NCBI GenBank assembly: GCA_947463775.1
Contig: CANHVD010000110.1
Location: 1-12,145, forward strand
Direction: 5' to 3'
DNA: 12,145 bases
Source of the DNA: Planctomycetaceae bacterium
Lineage (GTDB): Bacteria; Planctomycetota; Planctomycetia; Planctomycetales; Planctomycetaceae
Shown here: piece after piece, positions 1-6,802 of the stretch
Position numbering within the stretch: the stretch's first letter is position 1
How the letters are laid out: the number at the start of each line of letters is the position of its first letter
The notes under the pieces: model-generated
The model's input: the letters and a program-made list of their open reading frames with translations, nothing else
Told to the model about the DNA's origin: nothing
The model's database searches: none
Position numbers and translations under genes: made by a program

Positions 1-1365
1 AAGGTCCGCTCCGAACGCCCACGCCCGATGCTGGACGATAAAGTGTTGACGGAATGGAATGCCTTGATGATTCAGGGACTGGCGATAAGTGGCCGACTGC
101 CCGGACGCGAAAAGGACCTGAAGATTGCTGGCACAGCGGCTGATTTCCTGCTGACGAAGTTGCGAGATTCTGAGGGCAACTTGCTCCGATCATGGAGAAA
201 CAACACATCCGGTCAGCGCGGGTTTCTGGATGACTATGCGTGTCTGGTGTCAGCGTTGCGAACTTTGCATGACTCCACCGGAGAAGCACGCTGGTTGACG
301 GCGGCGTCAGAATTGATGCATCAGCAGATTGCTCAGTTCTATGATGAGACGCAGAAGACGTTTTTCTTCACTGCCAACGATCAGGAACAGCTGTTTGCTC
401 GCACGAGCACACCGTATGACTCTGTGACTCCGTCTGGCAACAGCATGACCATCCGCAATTTGCTCGCGCTGAGTCAACAGGCCGAGAACGAGTCGTTCCG
501 AGTGCTCGCGGAGACGACACTGCAGAGAGTCAGCGGGATGCTGGAATCATCTCCGTCGGCCTGCTCGGGCCTTGCACTGGCCTTACAGGATTTGCTGAAG
601 CTTCAAGCTACGGAGTCCGGCAAAACTGTCAGTGCAACTAATCGCGACGCAAAGAGCCGAGCTTCCAAAGATCGTCGGACGTATGTGCGTCAGCTTATTC
701 GTCAGGACATGCGATTTTGCAGTTTAGGCGATGAAAACCCTGTCGTGGAGGAAAAGAGCAATAATAGCCCCGCGGCAGTTGAGGAACAGCAATCATTCAA
801 GCCTGTACTACCGGATCCCGCCAAGCCATCGCCATTCAAACGCAACTACGATGAACGCCCAATCAAAGCAAAGATCTACCCTTACTTTGATAAGCTTCAG
901 CGCGGAGGCAAATGCCCGGTGGCGATTGAGCTTACGATTGCCAACGAGTGGCACATTAATGCGAATCCAGCTCACCCAGATTTCATGATTCCGACCGAGG
1001 TCAAGATCACGAGTGAGCAGAAGGTGAAGATGACCAAATTGAAGTATCCGGAGCATGAGCTCCTGGAAGTCGAAGGTCAGGACGAGCCTTCTCATGTGTA
1101 CGGTGGAAAAGTCATCATCTACGCTTTACTGGAAACTGATGCGGCCGAGATGGCTGAGAAAGCTGATGTTGAAGTAGAGATCAAGTTCCAGGCCTGCAAT
1201 TCAAAGACCTGCGAGCCGCCTGATTCCATCAAGCTCAAGGGGAAGTTGACGCTCGCCGATCCGGGGGACGAAATCAAACGCATCAATGAGACGAAGTTCC
1301 CAAAAGAGGACGAAAAGAAGGGGCCGAAAGAGGACGAGAAGGGCGACGAAGAAAAGCAGGAATAG
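1..1365 (+). CDS. YyaL/DUF255-type thioredoxin-domain protein with C-terminal DsbD-alpha-like domain (5' partial)
   Basis: The reading frame is open from base 1, so the start and the N-terminal thioredoxin-like DUF255 domain lie outside the window; the ATG at base 28 is internal. The visible part opens with the family signature RPxPMLDDKVLTEWNALM, and further on has LDDYACLV and DSVTPSGNS, all typical of the alpha-barrel half of YyaL/spermatogenesis-associated-protein-20 relatives. After about residue 200 (counted from base 28) comes a charged linker. Residues about 278-410 resemble the periplasmic DsbD alpha domain: a beta-rich stretch with EWHINANPAHPDFMIPT and then QACNSKTCEPP, whose two cysteines (C390, C395) match the CxxxxC pair of DsbD-like domains. 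The last 23 residues are a Lys/Glu/Asp tail with an imperfect PKEDEKKG/PKEDEKG duplication. The family's catalytic role is poorly defined; a thiol-redox function outside the cytoplasm is inferred from the DsbD-like part. No terminator follows the stop. Confidence 0.9.
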   Translation, partial: KVRSERPRPMLDDKVLTEWNALMIQGLAISGRLPGREKDLKIAGTAADFLLTKLRDSEGNLLRSWRNNTSGQRGFLDDYACLVSALRTLHDSTGEARWLTAASELMHQQIAQFYDETQKTFFFTANDQEQLFARTSTPYDSVTPSGNSMTIRNLLALSQQAENESFRVLAETTLQRVSGMLESSPSACSGLALALQDLLKLQATESGKTVSATNRDAKSRASKDRRTYVRQLIRQDMRFCSLGDENPVVEEKSNNSPAAVEEQQSFKPVLPDPAKPSPFKRNYDERPIKAKIYPYFDKLQRGGKCPVAIELTIANEWHINANPAHPDFMIPTEVKITSEQKVKMTKLKYPEHELLEVEGQDEPSHVYGGKVIIYALLETDAAEMAEKADVEVEIKFQACNSKTCEPPDSIKLKGKLTLADPGDEIKRINETKFPKEDEKKGPKEDEKGDEEKQE

Positions 1366-1423
1366 CACGCCGATTTTCCTCCAGACAGGCTCGCCCGCAT
1401 TGTGCATTTGAATCGGAACACAC

Positions 1424-1490
1424 GGGACTGGCTCCGATCGAAGTACAATGTACAAAATGAGTCACAGCATTCGGGGGCGGTGCCTGTCCC
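1424..1490. repeat. Imperfect inverted repeat, possible REP-like element
   Basis: GGGACTGGCTCCG (1424-1436) pairs with CGGTGCCTGTCCC (1478-1490) at 11 of 13 positions across a 41-base spacer. The right arm sits in a G-rich run (CGGGGGCGGTGCCTGTCCC). Arms like these in a gene-free gap resemble dispersed repetitive extragenic elements, but copy number cannot be judged from one window. Confidence 0.4.
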
Positions 1491-1503
1491 GCTTGCGATC
1501 CGT

Positions 1504-1526
1504 TCACTCCTCAAACTTGGGAGTGA
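1504..1526. repeat. Hairpin-forming inverted repeat
   Basis: TCACTCC (1504-1510) and GGAGTGA (1520-1526) are perfect 7-bp arms around a 9-base loop. A G-rich stretch follows instead of T residues, so it does not look like an intrinsic terminator. Its role is unknown. Confidence 0.4.
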
Positions 1527-1611
1527 GGGGGCAATATGGCGCTGTCCAGCTAGAGAATTACGATGATTCTGCGGCCTGTACCGACTAAGGATGCCGGCCT
1601 AATGCGAGTGC

Positions 1612-1628
1612 TGTCAGGAATTCTGACA
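1612..1628. repeat. Short palindrome-like hairpin
   Basis: TGTCAG (1612-1617) and CTGACA (1623-1628) flank the 5-base loop GAATT. The symmetry could be an operator half-site pair or a small RNA hairpin. At this size it may also be chance. Confidence 0.3.
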
Positions 1629-1652
1629 AGTCCAGACCACTGGCCTCGATAA

Positions 1653-1710
1653 GCCCGACCGATGCTTCAGCGTTTTTGCGCGCTGGGTACGTCATTTACT
1701 GAGGTCGGGC
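1653..1710 (+). promoter_or_regulatory. Structured 5' leader of motA, may mask its ribosome-binding site
   Basis: GCCCGACC (1653-1660) is perfectly complementary to GGTCGGGC (1703-1710), and the right arm ends one base before the motA ATG at 1712. An inner stem, CAGCG (1668-1672) with CGCTG (1681-1685), closes an 8-base T-rich loop. The only Shine-Dalgarno-like sequence is GAGG at 1701-1704, whose last two bases fall in the right arm, so folding would hide both the SD and the start region. This suggests translational control; that is inference from base pairing only. Confidence 0.45.
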
Positions 1711-1711
1711 C

Positions 1712-2572
1712 ATGCTGGTTATCATCGGAATCATTATCGTTATCGGTTCGGTGCTTACCGGATTTTCTATGGCGGGCGGGCATATGCATTCGCTCGTTCA
1801 CCCGTCGGAAATCGTGACGATTGGCGGGGCAGCCCTGGGAGCCATGGTCTGCAGTTCTCCTTTGAAAGTGATCAAGGACCTGATTCATGGTCTGATCGCT
1901 ACGCTGAAAGGAGGGAATGTAGGCAAAGTCACCTACAACCAGATCTTCCAGTTGCTCTACGAGCTGTTTCGAATTGCCAGACGTGACGGAATGCTGGCGT
2001 GGGAATCAATCCTCGCGGAAGGACATGACAACGCCACGTTTAAAAAGTACCCGAAAGTTGCCAACGACCATCATCTGATGGAATTCGTCACAGGTGCACT
2101 GCAGGGGGCCATGGAAGGAAACGATGCTGCCAATCTTCAGGCCCTGCTGGACACAGAGATTCATGTGTTTGAAGAAGAGCATCATGCGGCCGTGATGGCC
2201 ATGACACGAACAGCGGACGGTTTGCCGGGATTCGGGATTGTTGCGGCGGTACTCGGGATCGTGGTGACCATGGGAGCGATCGGTGGTCCCGTGGAAGAAA
2301 TTGGTCACAAGGTAGGTGCCGCTCTCGTCGGAACGTTCCTTGGAATTTTGATGTCATACGGCATGGTCGGTCCGATGGCCGGTGCGATGGACGCTCTGGG
2401 ACACGAAGAAGTGGCTTTGCGACGTACGATCGTGGCGGCTGTCGTCGGTTTCGCTGGAGGAGGTTCCCCGCGAGCTGTGATGGATAATGTTCGTCGTGGC
2501 TGCGGGACTGGTGTTCGCCCAACGGCCAAAGAACTCGATGAAATGCTGAAGGCGGTTGACGCTGCGAAATAG
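1712..2572 (+). CDS. motA: MotA-type stator/ion-channel protein
   Basis: At 286 aa it is close to the length of E. coli MotA (295 aa). It belongs to the MotA/TolQ/ExbB proton-channel superfamily, whose members surround a MotB-type partner and convert ion flow into work. Four membrane segments are visible at about residues 1-20, 33-50, 172-192 and 201-222, with the usual large cytoplasmic loop between the second and third. The functional prolines are conserved: P172 in LPGFGIVAAV and P221 in YGMVGPMA (E. coli P173 and P222). The cytoplasmic charges that contact FliG in E. coli also have counterparts, R90 and E98. The start at 1712 gives an N-terminus (MLVIIGIIIV) like that of E. coli MotA, with a weak GAGG SD seven bases upstream inside a predicted stem. 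motB follows after 55 bases. No other flagellar gene is in the window. Confidence 0.93.
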   Translation: MLVIIGIIIVIGSVLTGFSMAGGHMHSLVHPSEIVTIGGAALGAMVCSSPLKVIKDLIHGLIATLKGGNVGKVTYNQIFQLLYELFRIARRDGMLAWESILAEGHDNATFKKYPKVANDHHLMEFVTGALQGAMEGNDAANLQALLDTEIHVFEEEHHAAVMAMTRTADGLPGFGIVAAVLGIVVTMGAIGGPVEEIGHKVGAALVGTFLGILMSYGMVGPMAGAMDALGHEEVALRRTIVAAVVGFAGGGSPRAVMDNVRRGCGTGVRPTAKELDEMLKAVDAAK

Positions 2573-2614
2573 TAACCGTGCTTGTAAGTCGGAGAACGGA
2601 ACCAGTAGTCGCTG

Positions 2615-2620
2615 AAGGAG
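2615..2620 (+). promoter_or_regulatory. Ribosome-binding site of motB
   Basis: AAGGAG lies seven bases before the ATG at 2628. It is much stronger than the site in front of motA and fixes the motB start. Confidence 0.7.
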
Positions 2621-2627
2621 AAGACAA

Positions 2628-3218
2628 ATGGCGGGTGGCGGTGGTGGTGCCTGGAAAGTGGCCTACGCAGACTTCGTAACGGCCATGATGGCATTCTTCA
2701 TGGTGATGTGGCTGGTTTCGCAGGACCAGAAGGTCAAAGATTCGGTTGCCAAGTACTTTGTCGATCCTGTCGGCTTCAGTCTTTCGGGATCCAACAGCAA
2801 GCCTAAAGATTCTGCGGGCGTGTTTGATCAGGAGTACGCCGGTCCGGTGCCTGGTGCCAAGAATCGAACGTCCGGGCGAGGTCGAGGCAACCTGGCGAGT
2901 CGAGAGAATCAGGACAGCGAGACCACGATGGTGGCGGATGCCATTCTGGAGGAACCTGACAAAGCCGAACGCTGGCAAGGTGAGGCCCAGAAGCAAATTG
3001 ATGCAGCAAAGAATTCTCCGGCTGTGCGTGCTGGGACGATGTCTGAAACAGAAGCTGCAAAGCTCATGCTGTCTCGAAAAATGCGACAGCAGATTACCAA
3101 TGAGGCCATGCAGTCAACTCAGGGCGTTTACCAGGATCTGGTATCAACCTCGTTGAACCGAGTCGACTTTGATGCGCTGGCGGAAGAAGTGATTCGCAAT
3201 ATGGTGGAGCAGAACTGA
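2628..3218 (+). CDS. motB: Short MotB-like protein lacking the OmpA peptidoglycan-binding domain
   Basis: The N-terminus is clearly MotB: WKVAYADFVTAMMAFFMVMW is the single transmembrane helix, with D15 equivalent to the proton-binding Asp32 of E. coli MotB. It is followed by KYFVDPVGFSLSG, which matches the post-membrane region of MotB. The protein then differs from the family. It ends at 196 aa (E. coli MotB is 308 aa) and its last 120 or so residues are charged and probably helical, with none of the OmpA-like motifs that bind peptidoglycan. Nothing suggests a recent frameshift, because the opposing kinase gene begins only 10 bases after the stop and leaves no room for a lost domain. With MotA it should form the ion channel; how it is anchored is unknown. 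It might serve the flagellum, or a different energy-transducing task. Confidence 0.88.
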   Translation: MAGGGGGAWKVAYADFVTAMMAFFMVMWLVSQDQKVKDSVAKYFVDPVGFSLSGSNSKPKDSAGVFDQEYAGPVPGAKNRTSGRGRGNLASRENQDSETTMVADAILEEPDKAERWQGEAQKQIDAAKNSPAVRAGTMSETEAAKLMLSRKMRQQITNEAMQSTQGVYQDLVSTSLNRVDFDALAEEVIRNMVEQN

Positions 3219-3228
3219 AGGTATCAAG

Positions 3229-6054
3229 TCAACGCCGTTCGTCAGCCCTTGCTGGCGTGACAGGTAACGAGTCGCGCGTCAATACGCTGATCCGTTGATT
3301 GACAGACTTCAACCACTCGTCATCAGGCCAATTCTCTTGTTGCCGAGCTTTCGTGAGCGTTGCCTGAATCTCCTTGACCTGCTCACCCTCAAGGACAGAC
3401 AACGATGCGGCATCCCCCACGCTTCTGGAGAGTTCCATCACCGTCAGTTGCGCCTCCACAAAATCGATCCAATCCGAAGCAGAAAACCAGTCCGGGTCAT
3501 TGATCTGACGATACTCGGTGACCGCTCGGCGATAACAATCAAGCACTTCACTCTGATTCTGCTCCGTGTTTTGCTTCAGCTCGCCGAGGTCTGACCACGA
3601 TTCGGCTAATTGTCCGTGAGCATCAGGGTCGTCCTGAGATATCAACAACCTCGCCTCGGAGATCTGAATCACCGCCTGTAAAAATCTTTCCGCGCTAAGG
3701 TCGTCTTCATCATCAAGCCTCGCTTCGATGACTTCAGACATCGCCAGAGCTGTATCAAAGAATCGATCACTGTTATTTCTGGTCAGCGATATCAGTGATT
3801 GAATGATCGACTGAAACTTTTCTACTGCGATGGTTGCTGCGGAACCGCCATCTCCGCCGGGTCGACGATCATCCTGATCCAGGGACTGATCGAAAAACGC
3901 ATGGGAAATCAGACGATCCTGTGCCTCCAGTCGAAAAACCAGCAGAAGCGGATTGTCGCGATCCATGGCCACGAATTGGTCGCATCTTTGAATCGAAGTC
4001 TTCAGCACTTCATCTGCTCGATCCATCGAATCTTCTGAACTTTGATCTGCGATCGCCAGATAGAGCAGATCGTTTGCCTCAAGCCACGTCAGCCGCGCCT
4101 CATCGGATTCCTTTGAGGAGCCGGCCAGCAGAGGAGTCAGCAGATCCGTAGATTTTTTCAGGGTCAATTCTGCCTGCACAAGCTCATCTGTGCCGATCAG
4201 TTCATAACCAAATTTCATCAGGCTTATTGCCAGCATGGATTTGGCTTCTGAAGAATCCTCCTGAGCCAGTCGCCGCTGGGCCAGTTCTGCGGCTTCCTTG
4301 AGTGAACTCCCGGAAGGGCGTCTGAGAGCCTCAACTCCACTACCGTAGCCTTCATCCGACTGCGTGGTGATCTCATCATGGCTCCAGAGCACTTCCACGA
4401 GACGTTTCAGGAGTACCGGATTGGCGGGTTCTCGCTTCAGCAGATCGCGCAAAATCGCCTCCGACTGATCGAGGGAAGCGAGTGCTTCCTGTTCGTCATC
4501 AAGCCTCCACAGCAGATCTCCGAGGCGGCGCAGGGCTTCGGCGGAATGCAGATCGGGAGCGGCTGTCGTGCTGGCGGTGTTGCGGACGTCTCGAAGCCCA
4601 TCGAGGGCGATCTGCAGAGACTCCTTCTGCAATTCGTCGATGTCCAGTTGATCGCCATCGAACTTTTCCTGAAGTTCAAACACCAACCGGCCTAGTGTTT
4701 CCAGCAATGCTGAACTTTGCCGCTGAGCCGCCAGTGCGTGATTGCGTGATTCCCGGCTGGACGCCAGTAAACGCATCGACGACCACGCCATCACGAAAGA
4801 CAATGTGATCAACAGCAACAGCACCAGAGAGCTTAAAGAAGAAACCATTGGATTGCGTCGGCACCATCGCCAGGCTCGCTCCAGGCGTCCGGTTGGACGC
4901 GACAGGATAGGACGCCCATCAAGCCAGCGTTCCAATTCATCAATAAGATCCTGAGCAGTCTGAAACCGAGACGAACGATCCTTCGCCATAGCTCGCAGGC
5001 AGATGGTCTCAAGATCTTTCGGGATACTCTCATTGTACCTGCGTGGTGGAACTGGTTCTTCGTGCACCAGTTGCAGGAGCGTCGCGCGGACCGTGCCTCG
5101 GAACGGAACTTCACCGGTCAACAGTTCATACAACACGACGCCCAGCGAATACAGATCGCTACGAGTATCATTCGCGCCGGTGCGATGAACCTGCTCCGGA
5201 CTCATATAAGCCGGCGTTCCAAGAATCACACCGTCCTGAGTCATCTGAACCGCATCAGTTTCCTCAACGGCCAGCCCAAAATCCGTCATCCGCGCATGCC
5301 CGGTTCGCTGGTCGAGCAGAATATTCGATGGCTTAACGTCTCGATGAACCAGTCCGGCCTGATGAGCGGCCAGAAGGCCTCTTGCGATATCGCGAACGAT
5401 CTCGACAGATTCCCGAAACGGGAGCAAACGCTCACGATCAAGACGACTGCGGAGTGATTCTCCTTGCACAAACTCCATCACCAGATAAGGCGGGAACCCA
5501 TCCTGATGCCCCGACTGAAACACGCGAACGACGTATTCACTTTGAACAGCGGCCAGCAATCGGGCTTCGCGCCGAAATCGTTCTGCCGATAAGGAGGATT
5601 GCATCAGTCGCTGATGAACAATCTTGATGGCCACAGTCCTGTTAAGCGATTCATCGACGGCTCTGAACAAAGCCCCCTGATTCCCTTCCGCGATCGCAGC
5701 AATAATGGCATAGTGACCGATTCGTCCCAGTGGCGCACGTTGATCGGGCGATCCCGGAAAAACATGACCAAAGGCCGTCTCTGTATCGCTGTTCTTATCC
5801 GATTTCTGGCGGGCGGCCGCAAGAGTTCTGGAATCCATCATTTCGCGGATCAGTTTTCCCAGCGAGGGATGAGAACGCCGAGCGACATCACCTCGCGCAG
5901 GAGCATGGTCTGCCTTCGTGAGTTCATCACATGAACTCTGACAGGTCGAGCAGGTTTCCAGATGACGTGAAATCTCCTGTGATTCTTCCGGATCGAGTTT
6001 CTCATCCAGAAATCGCATGAGTGATTCCGGCGGCGGGCAGTTCTGTTTATTCAT
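3229..6054 (-). CDS. Membrane Ser/Thr protein kinase with N-terminal zinc-finger (ZAS-like) segment
   Basis: The protein is 941 aa from the ATG at 6054. I chose this start because GAGG lies five bases upstream and the ATG overlaps the sigma stop; an upstream in-frame ATG at 6123 lies deep in the sigma gene. Residues 10-45 carry H31-x3-C35-x2-C38, the zinc-binding anti-sigma motif. The Hanks-type kinase domain spans about 114-377: VAIK lysine K144, alpha-C glutamate E163, HRD at 237-239 with K241 and N244, DFG at 258-260, and SPE at 285-287. The glycine loop is AEGNQG, with Ala replacing the first Gly. A basic stretch (WRWCRR) precedes one transmembrane helix at about 404-425. The remaining 510 or so residues are helical and acidic, resembling degenerate TPRs, and are predicted to be outside the cytoplasm. 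ECF genes paired with such kinases are known in planctomycetes. The kinase probably controls the adjacent sigma factor, through the ZAS segment, phosphorylation or both. Confidence 0.95.
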   Translation of the reverse strand: MNKQNCPPPESLMRFLDEKLDPEESQEISRHLETCSTCQSSCDELTKADHAPARGDVARRSHPSLGKLIREMMDSRTLAAARQKSDKNSDTETAFGHVFPGSPDQRAPLGRIGHYAIIAAIAEGNQGALFRAVDESLNRTVAIKIVHQRLMQSSLSAERFRREARLLAAVQSEYVVRVFQSGHQDGFPPYLVMEFVQGESLRSRLDRERLLPFRESVEIVRDIARGLLAAHQAGLVHRDVKPSNILLDQRTGHARMTDFGLAVEETDAVQMTQDGVILGTPAYMSPEQVHRTGANDTRSDLYSLGVVLYELLTGEVPFRGTVRATLLQLVHEEPVPPRRYNESIPKDLETICLRAMAKDRSSRFQTAQDLIDELERWLDGRPILSRPTGRLERAWRWCRRNPMVSSLSSLVLLLLITLSFVMAWSSMRLLASSRESRNHALAAQRQSSALLETLGRLVFELQEKFDGDQLDIDELQKESLQIALDGLRDVRNTASTTAAPDLHSAEALRRLGDLLWRLDDEQEALASLDQSEAILRDLLKREPANPVLLKRLVEVLWSHDEITTQSDEGYGSGVEALRRPSGSSLKEAAELAQRRLAQEDSSEAKSMLAISLMKFGYELIGTDELVQAELTLKKSTDLLTPLLAGSSKESDEARLTWLEANDLLYLAIADQSSEDSMDRADEVLKTSIQRCDQFVAMDRDNPLLLVFRLEAQDRLISHAFFDQSLDQDDRRPGGDGGSAATIAVEKFQSIIQSLISLTRNNSDRFFDTALAMSEVIEARLDDEDDLSAERFLQAVIQISEARLLISQDDPDAHGQLAESWSDLGELKQNTEQNQSEVLDCYRRAVTEYRQINDPDWFSASDWIDFVEAQLTVMELSRSVGDAASLSVLEGEQVKEIQATLTKARQQENWPDDEWLKSVNQRISVLTRDSLPVTPARADERR
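6047..6054 (-). promoter_or_regulatory. Sigma-kinase 8-base gene overlap (translational coupling)
   Basis: The kinase ATG (6054-6052) lies within the last codons of the sigma gene, whose TAA occupies 6049-6047. Ribosomes ending the sigma ORF can restart at once on the kinase, with GAGG placed just upstream, which implies matched amounts of both proteins. Confidence 0.75.
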
Positions 6055-6664
6055 GGCCACCTCTGTCTTCATCCAGACGTGCCACTTCTGTTCGCAGCAT
6101 CTTGAGTACTCTTGATTTTGCAACGTAAACTTCGCTGACTGGCATACAGAGGCTTATTGCCACATCAGCGGCAGGGATCTGATCTTCACATGCCATTCGA
6201 TAGGCATCCCATGTTTTCGGCAGCACCCGCAATTGCACGCTGAGCCCCGCTCTTCGAACAAGCTCCTGCTGATACGCCAGTTCCAGTTCGTCAAACAGTG
6301 AAGAAGCCGCATCCGGCTCGGCAATTTCCTCCAGCGACATCTGAACCTGACTATCCCCTGTGGCTCGTTCCCGCCAACTGCGTAAAACATCGACCACGAC
6401 ATGCCGGGTCACCGTTTTTAGCCAGCCTCGAAATCGTCCTTTATGGGAGTCATAGTCAAAGGATCTTAATCCTTCGACCAGTTTCAGGAGCACCATCTGG
6501 GTTGCGTCAGCGGCATCGGCTTCCTGCAGACCAAATCGGCGACACCATAAAAAGACGCGAGGAGCGTAGCATTCGACAAAGTCCTGCCACGCTCCTCGAT
6601 CCGTTAAATCCCGGACTCGCAAAAGCAATGATTGCCGTGTTGAGGCATTCTCGTCACTGACCAC
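6047..6664 (-). CDS. ECF (sigma-70 family) RNA polymerase sigma factor
   Basis: The protein has the two-domain ECF layout. In numbering from the GTG at 6664, region 2 covers about 26-97, including DFVECYAPRVFLWCRRFG, DAADATQMVLLKL and the FRGWL motif followed by TVTRHVVVDVLR. Region 4 covers about 142-192 and holds a helix-turn-helix (AADVAISLCMPVSEVYVAKSRVLKMLR). No region 1.1 or sigma region 3 is present. The start is GTG: AAGGA at 6672-6676 lies seven bases upstream and gives 205 aa. A GTG at 6691 would add nine residues but has no SD. The downstream kinase overlaps it by 8 bases and very likely regulates it. Target promoters are unknown, and I saw no convincing autoregulated ECF promoter in front of it. 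Confidence 0.92.
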   Translation of the reverse strand: MVSDENASTRQSLLLRVRDLTDRGAWQDFVECYAPRVFLWCRRFGLQEADAADATQMVLLKLVEGLRSFDYDSHKGRFRGWLKTVTRHVVVDVLRSWRERATGDSQVQMSLEEIAEPDAASSLFDELELAYQQELVRRAGLSVQLRVLPKTWDAYRMACEDQIPAADVAISLCMPVSEVYVAKSRVLKMLRTEVARLDEDRGGHE

Positions 6665-6671
6665 TCGCAAA

Positions 6672-6676
6672 TCCTT
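6672..6676 (-). promoter_or_regulatory. Ribosome-binding site deciding the sigma-factor start
   Basis: On the minus strand this reads AAGGA, seven bases before GTG at 6664. The competing GTG at 6691 has no purine-rich SD upstream, so the shorter 205-aa product is favoured. Confidence 0.5.
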
Positions 6677-6802
6677 ACTCTGACTTTTCACCCATGCATG
6701 ACGATGTGTTTTCGCATCAGTGCAGGAACGATAGCAGAGTTCGGCAGCGGGTTCACTATTCAGGGAAGAGCTCGGCCAGCATCAGCGAGTCTTCAGCGTC
6801 CG

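Larger units (their letters stand above)
1366..1711. other. 346-base intergenic region rich in inverted repeats
   Basis: No credible gene lies here. Reading left to right I see an interrupted inverted repeat (1424-1490) enclosing the near-palindrome GTACAATGTAC (1443-1453), a 7-bp hairpin (1504-1526), a 6-bp hairpin (1612-1628), and a structured leader abutting the motA start (1653-1710). None has a following T run, so no clear intrinsic terminator for the upstream gene is visible. I found no convincing sigma-70 or sigma-54 promoter for motA, although TACAAT at 1444-1449 resembles a -10 box without a matching -35. Confidence 0.6.

Noticed and set aside
1300..1344. PKEDEKKG/PKEDEKG duplication at the end of the YyaL-type protein
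   Set aside because: It is a short low-complexity charged tail of the kind that arises by slippage; no function can be argued from it.
1504..1526. Hairpin as terminator of the YyaL-type gene
   Set aside because: The stem is followed by G residues, not T, and lies about 140 bases after the stop.
2088..2996. 302-codon open frame on the minus strand opposite motA and motB
   Set aside because: Its translation is rich in Arg, Pro and His with no recognisable domain, and it overlies two well-supported genes; it is a shadow of their codon use.
1712..3218. Zorya-like anti-phage system (ZorA/ZorB resemble MotA/MotB)
   Set aside because: This MotA has normal length without the long cytoplasmic tail of ZorA, this MotB lacks the OmpA domain that ZorB has, and no ZorC, ZorD or ZorE is next to it.
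6664..6691. GTG at 6691 as the sigma-factor start
   Set aside because: No Shine-Dalgarno sequence precedes it, while GTG at 6664 has AAGGA at seven bases. The choice changes only nine residues and cannot be settled without homologues.
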